From the NCBI GenBank assembly GCA_036768485.1, contig JAVLUZ010000145.1:3030756-3094755 (forward strand): a DNA stretch of 64,000 nt, read 5' to 3'. A model generated the notes under the pieces. That model was given only the letters and a program-made list of their open reading frames with translations, did no database searches and was not told the DNA's origin. The translations under genes and the position numbers were made by a program. The stretch's first letter is position 1, and each line of letters begins with the position of its first letter. Origin of the DNA: Mermis nigrescens. Lineage: Eukaryota; Nematoda; Enoplea; Mermithida; Mermithidae. Of this stretch, positions 35,841 to 47,487 are shown piece after piece.

Positions 35841-36830
35841 TGTACATACTTTCACTGAATAATACCGGGGGATCAGGGGAGTCTATAATGCCGTAGGGCA
35901 ATCCTGGTCTTTCTGTAGTATGACAAATAAAAGTAACATAAAATTCATGAAACGTAAGCTGAAAATAATAATAATGCACTTTGTCGTTTAACTGGGATAA
36001 ATTTTGTCGGCACAGGGTGCTTGTTTGATAATTTATTCAATTACGTATGTATCTACGTTTTGATCAGCAAATATTTTTGAATATGCATTTTACATTTATT
36101 TCCAATGTTTGTGAGTCTATGCTTTATTTTAAGTGTTAATTAGTCGAATTTTCGTCTACCTAAATCGTTATCGCGTGCTTAATGTGTAACGCATACTATG
36201 AAATTGTTAACTTAATGTTTTGCGGTAAATATAAAACGTAGGAAGATCCGGCGAATCCCGCTTTCATGATGAATGTCTCCTTTATTGATGGGCGTACGTA
36301 TTTTGGGCCAATGGGGCGTTCTGTCATACTTTTATTCCTAGGATTACACAGTTTACTCTGTGTTCTGTAACACCAAAATATTCTATTCCGTGCTCTTATT
36401 CCACTGTTTTATTCTGGAAGAGCGCTATTTCGCGTTCTGTCGTACGGCCCTCGAGCAATACTTTCAAACTTCTAATGCAAAAATGTGAATTTTTTACATA
36501 AACAAATTTGAAATTATCCCTGGCCCTGCTTTAAACCTATCTTTTACATCAAAATACATTCGAGTCCAAATTTAAGTCTTCGTGTTTCAAATGCCTGTAC
36601 AGCAAAGAGCCTACGAATTTCCAGTATAGGTCGGTGTATTCTTATATTCTTATATTTATGAGGATGCTCTTTCTAGTGACGCGATTATGCGCCACCATTG
36701 CACCTTTAAAAACAGATGGTCCCTAATGAAGGGATAAGTCCCTGAATGACGTAAAGATTTTACATTTCTGGCGAATTTAATAGCTTTTGCCGAAAAGTTT
36801 TCTACTTTCATTCGTTTTTGGCTTGCATTC
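35841..36830. other. Intron 15 sequence, nothing recognised
   Basis: Ordinary AT-rich sequence; no exon or element end found. Confidence 0.5.
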
Positions 36831-36838
36831 TTGGTTTT

Positions 36839-36999
36839 CAGGCCCGTAGCCGGCCGTCCTATTTCGGGGGCGCGAACACCATTTTTTAGGGGGACTGAGC
36901 CCAAAAAAAGCCAAAAAGAGCACAAAATAACGTTTAAAAAGTACTATTTCTCCGATTTTTCTGAATTTTAGGGGCATTCCCCCTAGAGATACGTGCCTG
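36839..36999. mobile_element. F-family MITE, exact 8-bp duplication
   Basis: It begins CAGGCCCGTAGCCGGCCG and ends GAGATACGTGCCTG, 161 bp. The duplication TTGGTTTT is exact at 36831-36838 and 37000-37007. Confidence 0.9.
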
Positions 37000-37179
37000 T
37001 TGGTTTTCCGCAGTACCTTTTTCTTGATGCGGGAGTCATTAAGCCTTCGCTATGCCTTTTTCACTTGCGGTTTTTTAATTTATTGTTTGCGAGTAAATGA
37101 CAAATCTTCCTAACATCATGTTGTTTTCTACGTCTTTTCCATATTGCACCAGTTTGGTTTCTTCATTCTGTTCATGGCG

Positions 37180-37320
37180 CATGTTTTCTCATTTGACTAT
37201 AACATTGCTGTTTTATGTACGTTTCGCCTTTTATTTGTTGTTGCAGGATTTGTTTTCTCATATAACGATCATATTGTATTTTGTGTACATTTCGCCTTTT
37301 ATTTGTTGTTGTAGGATTTA
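37180..37320 (+). repeat. Tandem duplication of the exon 16 acceptor
   Basis: CGCCTTTTATTTGTTGTTG recurs 68 bases apart (37225 and 37293), each time followed by an AG and GGATTT. Flanking blocks also match. The upstream copy ends in CAG at 37246 and the downstream, used copy in TAG at 37314. Confidence 0.85.
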
Positions 37321-37489
37321 AAACTGTCCACTTCCTGGCGTCAACGCTACGCTACTCTACAAACTCCTCTCTACTCTCAATCTACAGTATCCCAAGCCGT
37401 GAGCGAATTGGCCGGAAGTTCCGCTGGTCAGCTGAAAGCCACGTTAGCCCCTGGAATTGGGCAGTTTACGCCCACTCAGTCGAGCGGCG
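37315..37489 (+). CDS. PRKDC: PRKDC exon 16, ABCDE-like phosphorylation cluster
   Basis: DLKLSTSWRQRYATLQTPLY followed by SQSTVSQ matches human [24 protein letters not shown]. SQ sites therefore lie where human Thr2609-Gln and Ser2612-Gln lie. QFTPTQSS matches human DFTLTQTADG near Thr2638-2647. The ABCDE cluster controls release of DNA ends and access of Artemis. The acceptor TTGTAG ends at 37314; a duplicate TTGCAG ends at 37246. The donor is GTAGCC at 37490, leaving one base. Confidence 0.92.
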
Positions 37490-38430
37490 GTAGCCGTTTC
37501 ACTTATTTTCTTATTTATTTTTTTATTCTTTTTCATTTTGTTTATTTTGTTTTATTTTTAATCTTTTTCCTCATTTATTTATTATTTATTTCATTTATTT
37601 TGTTTATCATCTCGTTCACGCGTGGTTGTACCGCAATTCGGTATTTGCGTGAAATTCTCCATGCCCGCCTATCGTTCTTTTACGATACAGCTGGGTGGAA
37701 AAACTGTTGCAGCTGGCTCTAATGTCGACTTTATTTACTGAATAATGTTAAAAATTGTGATTGTATTGTTAGAACTGTTTAGATTTGTAAACCGTTCAAA
37801 GGTTTGAAGTCTTCCATTGGCTCCTTCGCGTTATTTTTCCGTATTTGCGTATCGTTTTGTCATTTTTTATCTTATGTTAATTATTTATTAATAGCTTATC
37901 AATCGCTAACGGCCTATAATAATGATAAAAGAACATTTGCTCTCACTCTCAAACCTTATATAAATGAATAAACTGACATAATGTCATGTAATGGGAAAAA
38001 GTTTAAACGACTTTAAAGCACGCTCATTCGTTTTTATTAAGCCTATTTTGTAGCTTTATTTCTGAGTATTTTGTGGCTCCGATTACTCCAGAACCTTCAA
38101 TTGAAATGTTCCTTTATGATAATTGATTTTTTTAAACATGCTTGGTTTTAATGCAAGCATTCAAATGTCCTTGTGAATGAGGGCGTCTTGTATAGAAATA
38201 TTGATTATTAATGTAATAATATTATTGTTAATTAAATGCCTACTGTAACAAACAAAACAATCGGTAAAAACTGTGAAATTATATTTATATCGTGCGATCA
38301 GCTCCTTTTTTATTGTTTTTTATTTTTATTATTTTTAATTATTTTTTTTATTTTATTTTTTCAATGCTAATAACGAAACAATTAAAAATTTTTTTCAACT
38401 GCATATAATTCAAATCTTATTCGCGATAAG
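37490..38430. other. Intron 16, T-rich then AT-rich
   Basis: 37500-37615 is a TTTATTT low-complexity tract. No exon or element was recognised in the rest. Confidence 0.5.
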
Positions 38431-38592
38431 CTACTTACGATTGGATGACTAACGTTTCCTACGACAATACCTATGCTGATCTTACGATGTCAAGTGCGAC
38501 TTCGGCGGACGATGTGGAAAAAGATTCGAGCTTTATTGAGTTGCACAACAGAAAGCCCTATTTTCTGAGTGACTTACGTCCTGAACGCAAAG
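38431..38592 (+). CDS. PRKDC: PRKDC exon 17 (after ABCDE cluster)
   Basis: Joined to exon 16 it reads ATYDWMTNVS, matching human RSSFDWLTGSS. SFIELHNRKPYFLSDLRPER aligns with the region around human LLFAHKRSERLQRAP. The acceptor GATAAG ends at 38430 and is weak, without a clear pyrimidine tract, but only it provides the two bases the frame needs. The donor GTAATC starts at 38593. Confidence 0.85.
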
Positions 38593-38636
38593 GTAATCGA
38601 ATTAGTGACTGTATTTTGGTCATGTTTTCAGATGCG

Positions 38637-38868
38637 GTTATACATATAACAGGGGTTGGGGATCCCCCCCACTCAAAGTCGGACGTCCCCCACAGCGTCC
38701 TTTCAAAGCCAGAAAATTTTTGACCCCCTCCCCGATTTTTGGAAAAATACGAATTTTTCGGCCGTTTTTATACTTTTTCTGGCCGTTTTTGGTCAAAAAT
38801 TGTAGGTCATTTACCCTCTCACCCTAAAAATAGCCAGGACCCTCCCAATTTTGAGCCGTTACATGTAT
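38637..38868 (-). mobile_element. L-family MITE, reverse
   Basis: It begins TACATATAACAGGGG 45 bases after exon 17 and ends GAGCCGTTACATGTATG, the complement of the L start. No clear target duplication. The rest of intron 17 is AT-rich. Confidence 0.65.
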
Positions 38869-39548
38869 GAATGTGATATGTTTTGCTCTTTTATTTAAAC
38901 TTTCGTTATTGTATTATACTTTAATATATAGCACTCTAACATTTTAATAATATTCGCATATTCTCAATACTACTACATATATTTTTAGTTATTTGGTGCT
39001 CTGTTTTTTGTCGTATTTTAACATGTTGTACATATTTTAACACAATTTTTTTATGTATATATTTTTACTTTATTTAATATTTTTGACATATTTTTACTTT
39101 ATTTTGTGTTCTTTTATTTTTATTCTTATATGTTGTTACTATTAATATTATTTGTTCTATTTACATATTACTTTATCATAATTCGTCGTCTCGATGTTTG
39201 TTGGCACACTCTTTGCCACGTTTAGTTTTATCCTCCTTGCTGAACTTTGTTTCCCATCTTTTCCGAGAAGCTTATTCAGGTGTAGTTCCTCAAACTTACG
39301 GTTATCATCCAAAATCAGTCGCAATTTTCCATTTTTAACCAAAAAATTAGCCTTTTTGCAAACCGTAGCCGAATTCTGATCATTTTTAAATCCTCACATA
39401 TTCGAAAATTACATTAATTTCGTCGAATTTTCTAACTAATTTAGAAAAAATAGAAGCACATAATTCAATGGTACATAATTGATTAAGAATATCTTAATTT
39501 TCTTACTTCAATAAACGTAGTAAAATTTTTCTGAGCATCTTGTCACAG

Positions 39549-39673
39549 CAGCCAAAATGACATCTGACGAACCTAAGAATGAATTAGTGTTGCTCAAGCG
39601 ACGCATTTTGAAAGATCGCTCTAAAACTAGCCAAATTTATGCAAGAATCGAATCGAGGCGTAGAGAAATTCAG
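39549..39673 (+). CDS. PRKDC: PRKDC exon 18, GC donor, NAGNAG acceptor
   Basis: NELVLLKRRILKDRSK and YARIESRRREIQ align with human TDLLRLRRRFMRDQEK and YARKGVAEQKREKEI. The acceptor is CAGCAG (39546-39551), so the exon may start at 39549 or 39552; both keep the frame and differ by one Ala. After the Gln codon the intron begins GCAAGT at 39674. A GT five bases on would leave the wrong phase, so a GC-AG intron is the only reading that keeps exon 19 in frame. Confidence 0.88.
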
Positions 39674-40379
39674 GCAAGTAAGCTAATACGTTTTTATTTT
39701 TATTCTTAGTATAATTGTAATAGTTATTATTACTATTAATATTATTGTTAATATTTATCATTATTGTGTTTTGTTGTTGTTGTTGTTGTTGTCTTTTTTG
39801 AGCACCATTTTCGGGTTTGCATCAAGTTTCTGTTTGGCATCTGTTTGTGTATGCTTGTAATTCGTTCTTTTGTCTTGCCAAAGGAAGTATTGGGGATATG
39901 TTTAATTAACTAATGAATAGTATGTTGTTTTCGCGGTCCTTTAATCATCTATAAGGAATGTGAATCACACCCGTACTATTCAAGTTTGCAAATTTATTAA
40001 AATTTGAATAATTTAGCAAAAGTTTATTATCAAGAATTTGTAGTTCTTGATTTTTATATTCTGAATTGAAATTTTTACATTTGTTATTATCTAACGCACC
40101 GAGTATCTTGAACCACGGCACCATTGTGAACTAGCTTACTTGATAACAAAATAAGCGTGGCAGTTTCGGGCTTAATTAACATTTTTTAGTTAAAAGACAG
40201 GTTTGTTATACAATGAATGATCGTAATACAAGAAGTATTGAGATCAGTTCAAGGAGTATCAAGATCAGTCGTATATGGAATAGAGCCCTATTGAGGAGAA
40301 TACACCATGTGGAGAGGCCCCTAGCCCCAGACTAAAAACATTATTATGTCACTTTAAAAAGGAACGAATAATGTTATAC

Positions 40380-40585
40380 AACTGGCTCAGTGAAGCTCAG
40401 TTGGAAAAACCGCAGACTTTAGAAATAAATGATACTTAGCTGGTAAGGTTCAATTCCTGGTGCCCACAACTTCTTATATTCTGTAAGAGCCTGACGACGA
40501 CGGTAGGTATAACTGTCGAAACGTTGCGTATTATTCTTAACATTGTATTGTACCTACGGGTTTGAATAAAGCGTTATTATTATTT
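40380..40585 (+). mobile_element. SINE with tRNA-like head
   Basis: A box AAGCTCAGTTGG (40393-40404) and B box GGTTCAATTCC (40447-40457) are followed by an unrelated body with CTGTCGAAACGTTGCG and an AATAAAGCG(TTA)n tail. It differs from the SINE at 30161. Confidence 0.7.
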
Positions 40586-41078
40586 TATGTGACTGCCAAT
40601 AGGCCAAAAATACACTTTCTTCAGTTACGTAATTCATTGATGTACAGTCACTTTCGGTCATTGTTAATGCAACTTGCAGAACAATTGATGAAGGTCAGTC
40701 CTTCACGTGAGGTCAGCTAGAGAGCTTTATCGAGCTTTTGGGAGTAAGCCCCGTCGCAAAAACTTTTTCAGCCCCCCCCTCAGAATTTGCGGGTTTCCCA
40801 GGAAAAAATTGGAAACGTCCTGTTTTGAATTTTTTATCCATTCCATCTTTTAGTTCAAAAGTGTTCAAGAAGGAAAGAGGATCTTCAGAAATGCTGAAAA
40901 GTGTTTTTACACTTGCTCATCATTTTTTTAGCCTAAAAAGACACTTTGGAAAAATTTTCGAAGCTAATCTTCAAAATTCCAGCGCTGTTGGGCTCTCAAA
41001 ATTTCGATAGCAATTCGCTCCCCCAAAATGGGCATAGAGACTCTGGATTTTGAAATGTTATTTGGCAATATATGTGGT

Positions 41079-44000
41079 CAGGCCCGCATCAAGGATTTTT
41101 TGGGGGGCAATTAGAATTTTGGGGTCAGATATCTCGAGAACCGTTAGATGATGGGCAAAAATACGGGCATTTTTGGGTGTATCTGAGCGAGCTCTAATAC
41201 GATGGTGGAGAAAAATTTGTAGAAAAAGTTCGAAATTTTTCACTTAATATTACAGGTAGCGCGTTAGCGCGTACCCATAATATACTTGGGTACCCTAACA
41301 TATAAGTACCCGCCTATGGCAACACTGTTACATTTCTGGGAGGTGCGGTATTTTTTAAAAGACAGATAATTAAAAAATATTTTGCGGACTTTTTTGTTTA
41401 CTCTCAGTACCGAGTTTGTAATGAGCGTGTAAAGTTTTGGCGTAACGTTATAACATATGGCGAATTTTGGTGGTTTATTCCGCGGCTTGTGAACAACCCA
41501 GTATTAACGCCTCAAACAATATAATGGTTTCGAATTGTAGAGGAAGGTATGATCCGGGTGGCACTTCTTGTTTTTTTTTGAATTTTGTATAATTCTCGAA
41601 TGGGAGTGTAAAGCACGTGAAAATCAGGGGGTGAAGAAACATATTTTGGTCGAGTTTTCGACTTGTTTATGTCTGCCAGCAACTCGGGTCATGAGTCCCG
41701 AGAAATTTTTTCTGATAAAATATACTACGGTTTAACGGATACTTTCTGCTTACCACCAAACTCTTGTACACTCAATACGGAATTAAATCTATGGGTTTGA
41801 ACTTTACACTCTAGTGGATCGTGTAAAAACCAGATTTTGTCTAAGTTTCTCTGCAAACTTTTACGCTTATAAGTTCTGATAAATTGAAATAGACAGAAAT
41901 AAAGCACATTTCGGCTACATGTCGCATCAAACCACGTTTAAAAACACAATATTGAGTTACTAAAGGGGCTGTAAAGTTAGAAATCAGGGGTGTAAAAGGG
42001 GCAAAAAACACGTTTTTTTCCATATTTTAATTGGTAAATATCTCAAATATCTTGCGGAACAGAAGTTTTTCACATATGTACAAGCGTACTACGGTTTAAA
42101 GGCTACAGACTGGTTCAAACCGAATTTCTTTACACTCAATGGGGAGTTCGGTTCAGATTTTTAAAGTTTACAATGTGGCGGATGGTGGTAAATACATTTT
42201 TGTCCGTTTTTCTGTTTGCCACTTTCTTCGTTTAGAAGTCGGGATGGGTCGAATAGAATAAAAATAAGGTACCTTCTAAGGGGTTCACGTCACAGCAAAT
42301 TTTGTTTCATTTATATCAATATTTAGCTTTTTCGGAAGGTGTAAATTCATAAATTGGAAGTGCTAAAAGTGTTTTTATCTTGTTTTTGTCTGCCAACTTA
42401 TCCGGTTTTGAGTCTGGACATGATCTCAAGTCTAAAAATATACAACGAATCGAACGTGATACGCTAGTTGGGCGCGTTTGTTTACACTAAATAGTGGTGT
42501 AAAGTAGTTTACATCTAATATTTATTTGTCTCTAGGCCATTGTGGAGACTGAATTTGTTCATAAGTCTTGATCGTTATATCAGAGTAATATCAAAATTAC
42601 GAAATCGACTAAAATTTTTTTTACACTCTGTGTTTGTATAAAGTGTACACTTCAAATGAACTTCAGTTCTAGGGAAAATTAATTTTTTTCTCAAAATGTT
42701 CTGCGTAACGTTAGAATTACGAATCTTGCTATTAGTTTTATGTACATCCTGTAGTTGTGTAAGTTTTGTACTATTCATTTATTGTTAATGTATAGCTCGC
42801 ACTACAAAGTTATTCTACTTCCAGAGCGTTGCAAAACGTGAATTTTTTTCAAAATATGTTTATGTAGGGTCAGGATTTCGAATCTGAGTGTATGTTCTCT
42901 TTACACCCAGTAAATTTGTAAAGTTTGTATTCAAAATCAAATTTAGTTTCAGAGCGATGCAGAAGCTTAATTAGTTTCAAAATCTCGCGGGTAACGTCAG
43001 GATTACGTATGTGAGCGCAAGTGTTCTTGATTTACAACCGATATTTGCATAAAGTTTATGCTGAAAACCTTCGATCTGTTTATGTTTAAAAAAGATAATG
43101 CTGATATTCAGAACAATATTGTTTTCCACCTTCTTGGACTGCTGTCATTATTGTGGCATGTTACCGTGTGTGTTTACTGACTGATTTACTCAAATCATGC
43201 AAATTAAAAGTAGGGTACTATGTAGCAAAGGAAAATGCTCCGATGGAACAAAAAATATGATATACTTGGGATTGTGGATCATTAAGGATGTAAAAGGAGG
43301 AGACTATGAAAAAGCTACCTATGTATATGCCTAAAGTCTCAAAATCTGCTTAAAAGCAGACTTTCTCTAAGCAACGCAAAGAATCGAAGCATTTTCTGCG
43401 GCCTGTGAAAAGTGTAACCTTTGACTAATTTTCAATGCTCAACGTAAGAATGTTTAAACATAATGTAAAATGTTTACTTTTTGTAAATTGCTTGCAAGTT
43501 GCAATGCTTACTTGCTTCGTATCGTGATTGATAGAAAACTACATAAGTGCAATTGCATTGAAAGTTGCTTTGTTTTTCCATCATGAGGATTAGAGCAAGC
43601 AAACCTGGCATCAATTAATTAGTCCAGACAGTCGTTGCGCACGTGCAAGTGTACCTACAAGTAGTCTGTTCCACGTAAGCTTACGCATTTCCTACTGCTT
43701 TAAACCAACAATTTTTTTGATTGTCCTGAATGCATCTATTTGCTATTTCATTCAGTTGGCTTGCAAAGTCGCTCCTAGTTTACTCCATCTAATTTCCCAT
43801 AGCTACTGCATAGCCGACTTGCTGCTTTTTCAATCGTTTCTCGGTTCAATAGCTTATTTATTCGTCTTTTTTGTCCAATCGGAGCATTTTTCTTTGCTAG
43901 TTATATTGATGTGCCAGAAATTTATCGTTTAAAGTGTCTGCATTACTGATTTATCATCATTCAGTCAACGAATAATTTCTAAAGTTTTGTCTTTGTGTGT

Positions 44001-44401
44001 TTTACGAAGGAAAACAATACAGAAAATGAATATTCCGGAAGCGTTGAAAAATTTGACTTAAGAAATATTGGTAAAGAATAAATCCGGCTCGAAGCGCTGG
44101 GAAAAATTTTGATTTTCTCCGTTTCGTAAATCAAATTTATTTTGCGTGGGCTAAAAGGGCAAAAATTACCTGTACACATTGACTTGCTCTCAATGCCTAA
44201 CTCAGATTTGAACGACTTTGGGCGGTTTAGGAGACAAAACAATTTGTAAACAATAAATCCGGCAAATTTTGCGTCCACGAGCTGAAAAGTATGCGAAAAC
44301 CTGTTTTGGCGGTGTTCTATACTCGCTATCGGAAAGTTTCCATTTTTCGCTTTGGGGGACCCTTCGAACAAACAAAATTTTGTTTCATTAATACGGGCCT
44401 G
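41079..44401. mobile_element. IJ-family element interrupted by H
   Basis: Terminal repeats CAGGCCCG and CGGGCCTG are perfect inversions. Flanks TATGTGGT and TTTGTGGT agree at 7 of 8. The left part (to about 41254) and the right part (from about 43907) match the continuous copy at 47488-48054. The H repeat fills the gap. Confidence 0.82.
41255..43906 (+). mobile_element. H-family repeat, 2.65-kb copy
   Basis: It begins GGTAGCGCGTTAGCGCGTAC, continues with many GTGTAAAG and GTTTACAC blocks, and ends with GGAGCATTTTTCTTTGCTAG. The left hairpin arm is at 43228-43412 but most of the right arm is deleted. No protein coding was found. Confidence 0.75.
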
Positions 44402-44454
44402 TTTGTGGTACATATGTACGTATATTATTGCTCGCATGCTTTCTCGTATTTCAG

Positions 44455-44586
44455 AAGCAAAATCAAGAGAGACAGTTGGCTAGGGAACAAAGCGTTAATT
44501 TGTACCGGAATTATAGGCAAGGCGATTATCCGGACATTCAGATCACGAATGCTAGTCTAATCAAACCATTGCAGGCTGTAGCCCAG
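44455..44586 (+). CDS. PRKDC: PRKDC exon 19, GC donor
   Basis: [16 protein letters not shown] and [11 protein letters not shown] match human VLYRSYRHGDLPDIQI and SLITPLQAVAQ almost residue for residue, at the end of the cradle. The acceptor TTTCAG ends at 44454. The Gln codon is followed by GCAAGC at 44587, with no GT nearby that could serve. Both flanking introns therefore begin with GC. Both junctions are phase 0. Confidence 0.94.
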
Positions 44587-45420
44587 GCAAGCAACACCAA
44601 AATTACCTTCATTTTCATATAAAGACTCCCACTGCAGGAAGCAGTTTGAGCTTACGTGCAACGCTTCGAAATTTTGGGAGGGAGGCCCGCCCCCAGCCCG
44701 TCCGTATGGGGGAAGATGGGTAGAAATGGTTTCAAAGAATTGATACATGGCTTTAAAAAAATGATGAAAAAAACCTAAAGACTGTCCAAAAATGCATGTT
44801 TTCGCCAAATAATGGGGTTCAGAATTTTTGGTGGAGACGACTAATTTTGGGTGAGGGCACACATGAGGTGAGGTCATTAATTTGTAATTTTCTGAATTTT
44901 TATTTAATTTTTTATTTTTTAAAATTTTTTCGCTACTTTTAATCATAAAAATTGAAGTTCAATCGATTTGATCGAAAAAACTTAGATTTTCAGATCATTT
45001 TGACAGAATTTCGGTTGTTTTTTGATAAACAAGACAAAAAAATAATTGAAAAATTTTGACGTTATCACTTCTTTACCTTTTACTTTATTTTTTGTATTTA
45101 TCTTACTTTTACCCTTTTACCCGCTGGCTCAAAATCGCCTGGCAGTGTGCCTTTGTCTGACCCTCCAGCGGGGGTAGATTTCTCCGTCACTCCCCTATGC
45201 GCATGTATATGTTTTCGACTCTGTATGAATCGAAACTAATTGGGCTGTTCAAATCACACAAAAAAGTATTTTAATATTATTAATCATAATATTCATGATT
45301 ATAAATAATAATAATAAGATAGAAAATAAAAAATACATATTGGTAATTATTAAAAAATAAATAAGGACATGGTATATAATATATATTTATATGTATATTT
45401 AGATTATGTATAAATAAAAT
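44587..45420. other. Intron 19 start with an L-like scrap
   Basis: 44650-44870 resembles a degraded L element (GGAGGGAGGCCCGCC to GGGTGAGGGC). 45060-45420 is AT-rich. No exon was found. Confidence 0.45.
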
Positions 45421-45424
45421 AAAA

Positions 45425-45780
45425 CATATGCAGAGCATGGAAATTCGGGGGAGGATGGAAGCATAAAATTTTTCTACAATGGTATGGAAAACATCCGAGT
45501 AAAATAAACAAAACATAGTACAAAACTGGGTATATGGCGGCGAAGCGCCGAAATTTTTGACATTCTGATTCAAAATTCAGCTGAAAAATGCTAAAAAGGC
45601 GTACTTTCTACGATTTTTTCCGAAAATTGACAATTCTGGGGGTCAACAGTCATTTTGCGGGGCATGGGCAGCCATTATGGGCAAAGTTTAAACCCACTCC
45701 TATGAACGCGTATCGTCACGATCAAGCTCATCCGGGATGCGGCCAAGGAAGGGGAGGGGGCGGTGGACCCAACATAAATT
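45425..45780 (-). mobile_element. E-family relative, degraded
   Basis: It begins CATATGCAGAGCATGGAAATTC and carries the hairpin variant GGCGGCGAAGCGCC. A separate degraded G-rich piece follows, with an exact motif at 45960-45972. Confidence 0.5.
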
Positions 45781-46370
45781 AGTCTGTATCTCGGAAAATT
45801 CGTCGGGATAGCTCGCTAAATCCGATTTTTTCCGCGTTTTTCGACACATTTTCCATTAGGATCATAAAATTCAAACTTTTCGAAAAAGAATTTTTCTAAT
45901 TAAAAAGTTCCGTCTCTTGGTTGCGTTTGAGCCAAAATAATGGAAATTACTTTACATATGGCGCGAAGCGCCGAAAATTTCTAGATATCACGTCACACGC
46001 ATACAATTTTCCATCTTTTCGTGCATTATCTTACCTTAAGAACTTTGTTTTCGGCCAAGGGGATTTTGGCCGTCCCCGCTTCTCCCAAAATTCACAAAAT
46101 ACGCCCTCGGTCACGATGCGTGCATCAACCAATCAAATTTTTGAAGCGTTACAAGCTTTCATGGACCGAGACGCCCAGGGGGGCTGGCTGGATACCTCGT
46201 GTTTTGGGAGGGTCGGATGAGTTGGTCCCCGTTTGCTGATCAGCCAGCCTTTTCTGCGGGCAAGTGCGACGGCGATGTCCACTTTTGAAAATTTTGGTCA
46301 TTTTTGGCCCACCTAAAATTGTTTCAAAGTTTTTTAAATTATGAGGCCGACTTTGATCTTTCGTTTTTAG

Positions 46371-46495
46371 CATGACCCCATAATTGCGGCCTATTTGTTC
46401 GAATCGTTGCTTTGCGGGATTTGCCAGCAAAACAGCGGCGCTGAAAGAGCCGTATTTGCTGAAAGTTTTGGGCCAGCTATTACGCACATACTCGA
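46371..46495 (+). CDS. PRKDC: PRKDC exon 20 (start of FAT region)
   Basis: HDPIIAAYLFESLLCGI matches human RDPIIAKQLFSSLFSGI, followed by a divergent stretch ending GPAITHILE. The acceptor TTTTAG ends at 46370. The donor is GTCTAG at 46496, chosen because it leaves the two bases exon 21 needs and gives the right spacing. A better-looking GTAAAT near 46529 would be out of phase. Confidence 0.86.
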
Positions 46496-46902
46496 GTCTA
46501 GTCATCTATACACACGCCAACTAATTTCGTGTTTACTAGTAAATTTTTATAAGATGTGTTCCTACAAATTGAATTAATCATCCTTATTCTGCATCGCTTT
46601 TACCCGTTTTATGAAACATTAGTACCAATGGTTTCTTTTTCTAGCAAATCAATATACTACATATTTAAGCATGCATCGCTGTCCTATGTTTTATGTATTA
46701 CAAAGAGCTTTCTAAAATCTTATACTACCTTTTTATGCATATACCGTAAACTTCAGTATACTGTATTATACAGTAGTATTGCGTTCTATAACAAAACTGC
46801 ATTTTCGACCCTGATCTTATCGCAAAGTTTTGAGCTATTGCGTACGTGTATGGTAACGTATAGACGTGCCAATGGGGCTTGGGGCTCTACACCCTCAGGA
46901 TG

Positions 46903-47165
46903 GTCGAGAGACGCCGAGTGGTAAAAAGTTTAACCTACGGATCGCAAGGTCCTAGGTTCGAATCCACGTTGACGCAGTTCTTTTCGGCAGGCCAACCCAG
47001 CTCTTCACCCTCCGGGGTCGATAAATGGGAAGCTGCACTTGTGTGCGAAGGTGAAGCCTCTGGAGTCGCGACCCCTTGCGGTATCTCAGCGAGAAACTCG
47101 TCTCTGACGTGCGAGTAATACTCAAAATGTGGGTGAAAAGCCCGTCTTTTAACCTTAACCTTTTA
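46903..47165 (+). mobile_element. tRNA-derived SINE, second copy
   Basis: It has the same head (GTCGAGAGACGCCGAGTGG, B box GGTTCGAATCC) and body (TTCTTTTCGGCAGGCC, GATAAATGGGAAGCTGCACT) as 30161-30420, ending in repeated TTTAACC(C)TTA. Confidence 0.82.
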
Positions 47166-47487
47166 ACCCTTAGAATGGAGAAATTGGAAATTTTTCACAA
47201 AAAAACAAACTTAAATGAAGGCCAACACTTGATAAGATTTTGAAAAATTTTTCAATAGTGCTGGAAATTTACAAGAGACTTAAAGCTACCGTAATGCTAT
47301 CTTGCATGTATGGCATTTTTAGTTTTACTTTTATTTATACTTTTAGTTTTTAATTTTAGTTTTAGTTTTAAATTTTTTAAAATGTTTCACTTTTATTTTT
47401 AACTTTAATTTTAATCGTTTTAGTTTTAAAAGCTCGGCCCCAAACGGTATGATGCCTCCAGGCCGACCATGCTACTATGTATGTGCG

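Noticed and set aside
41255..43906. Helitron identity for the H family
   Set aside because: Two copies end CTAG followed by T, but the third ends CTTA, the arms are far longer than a Helitron hairpin and no TC start was seen.
43979..44437. 152-codon open frame on the minus strand
   Set aside because: It lies in the right part of the IJ element; the matching part of the copy at 47488 has stops, so the frame is not kept.
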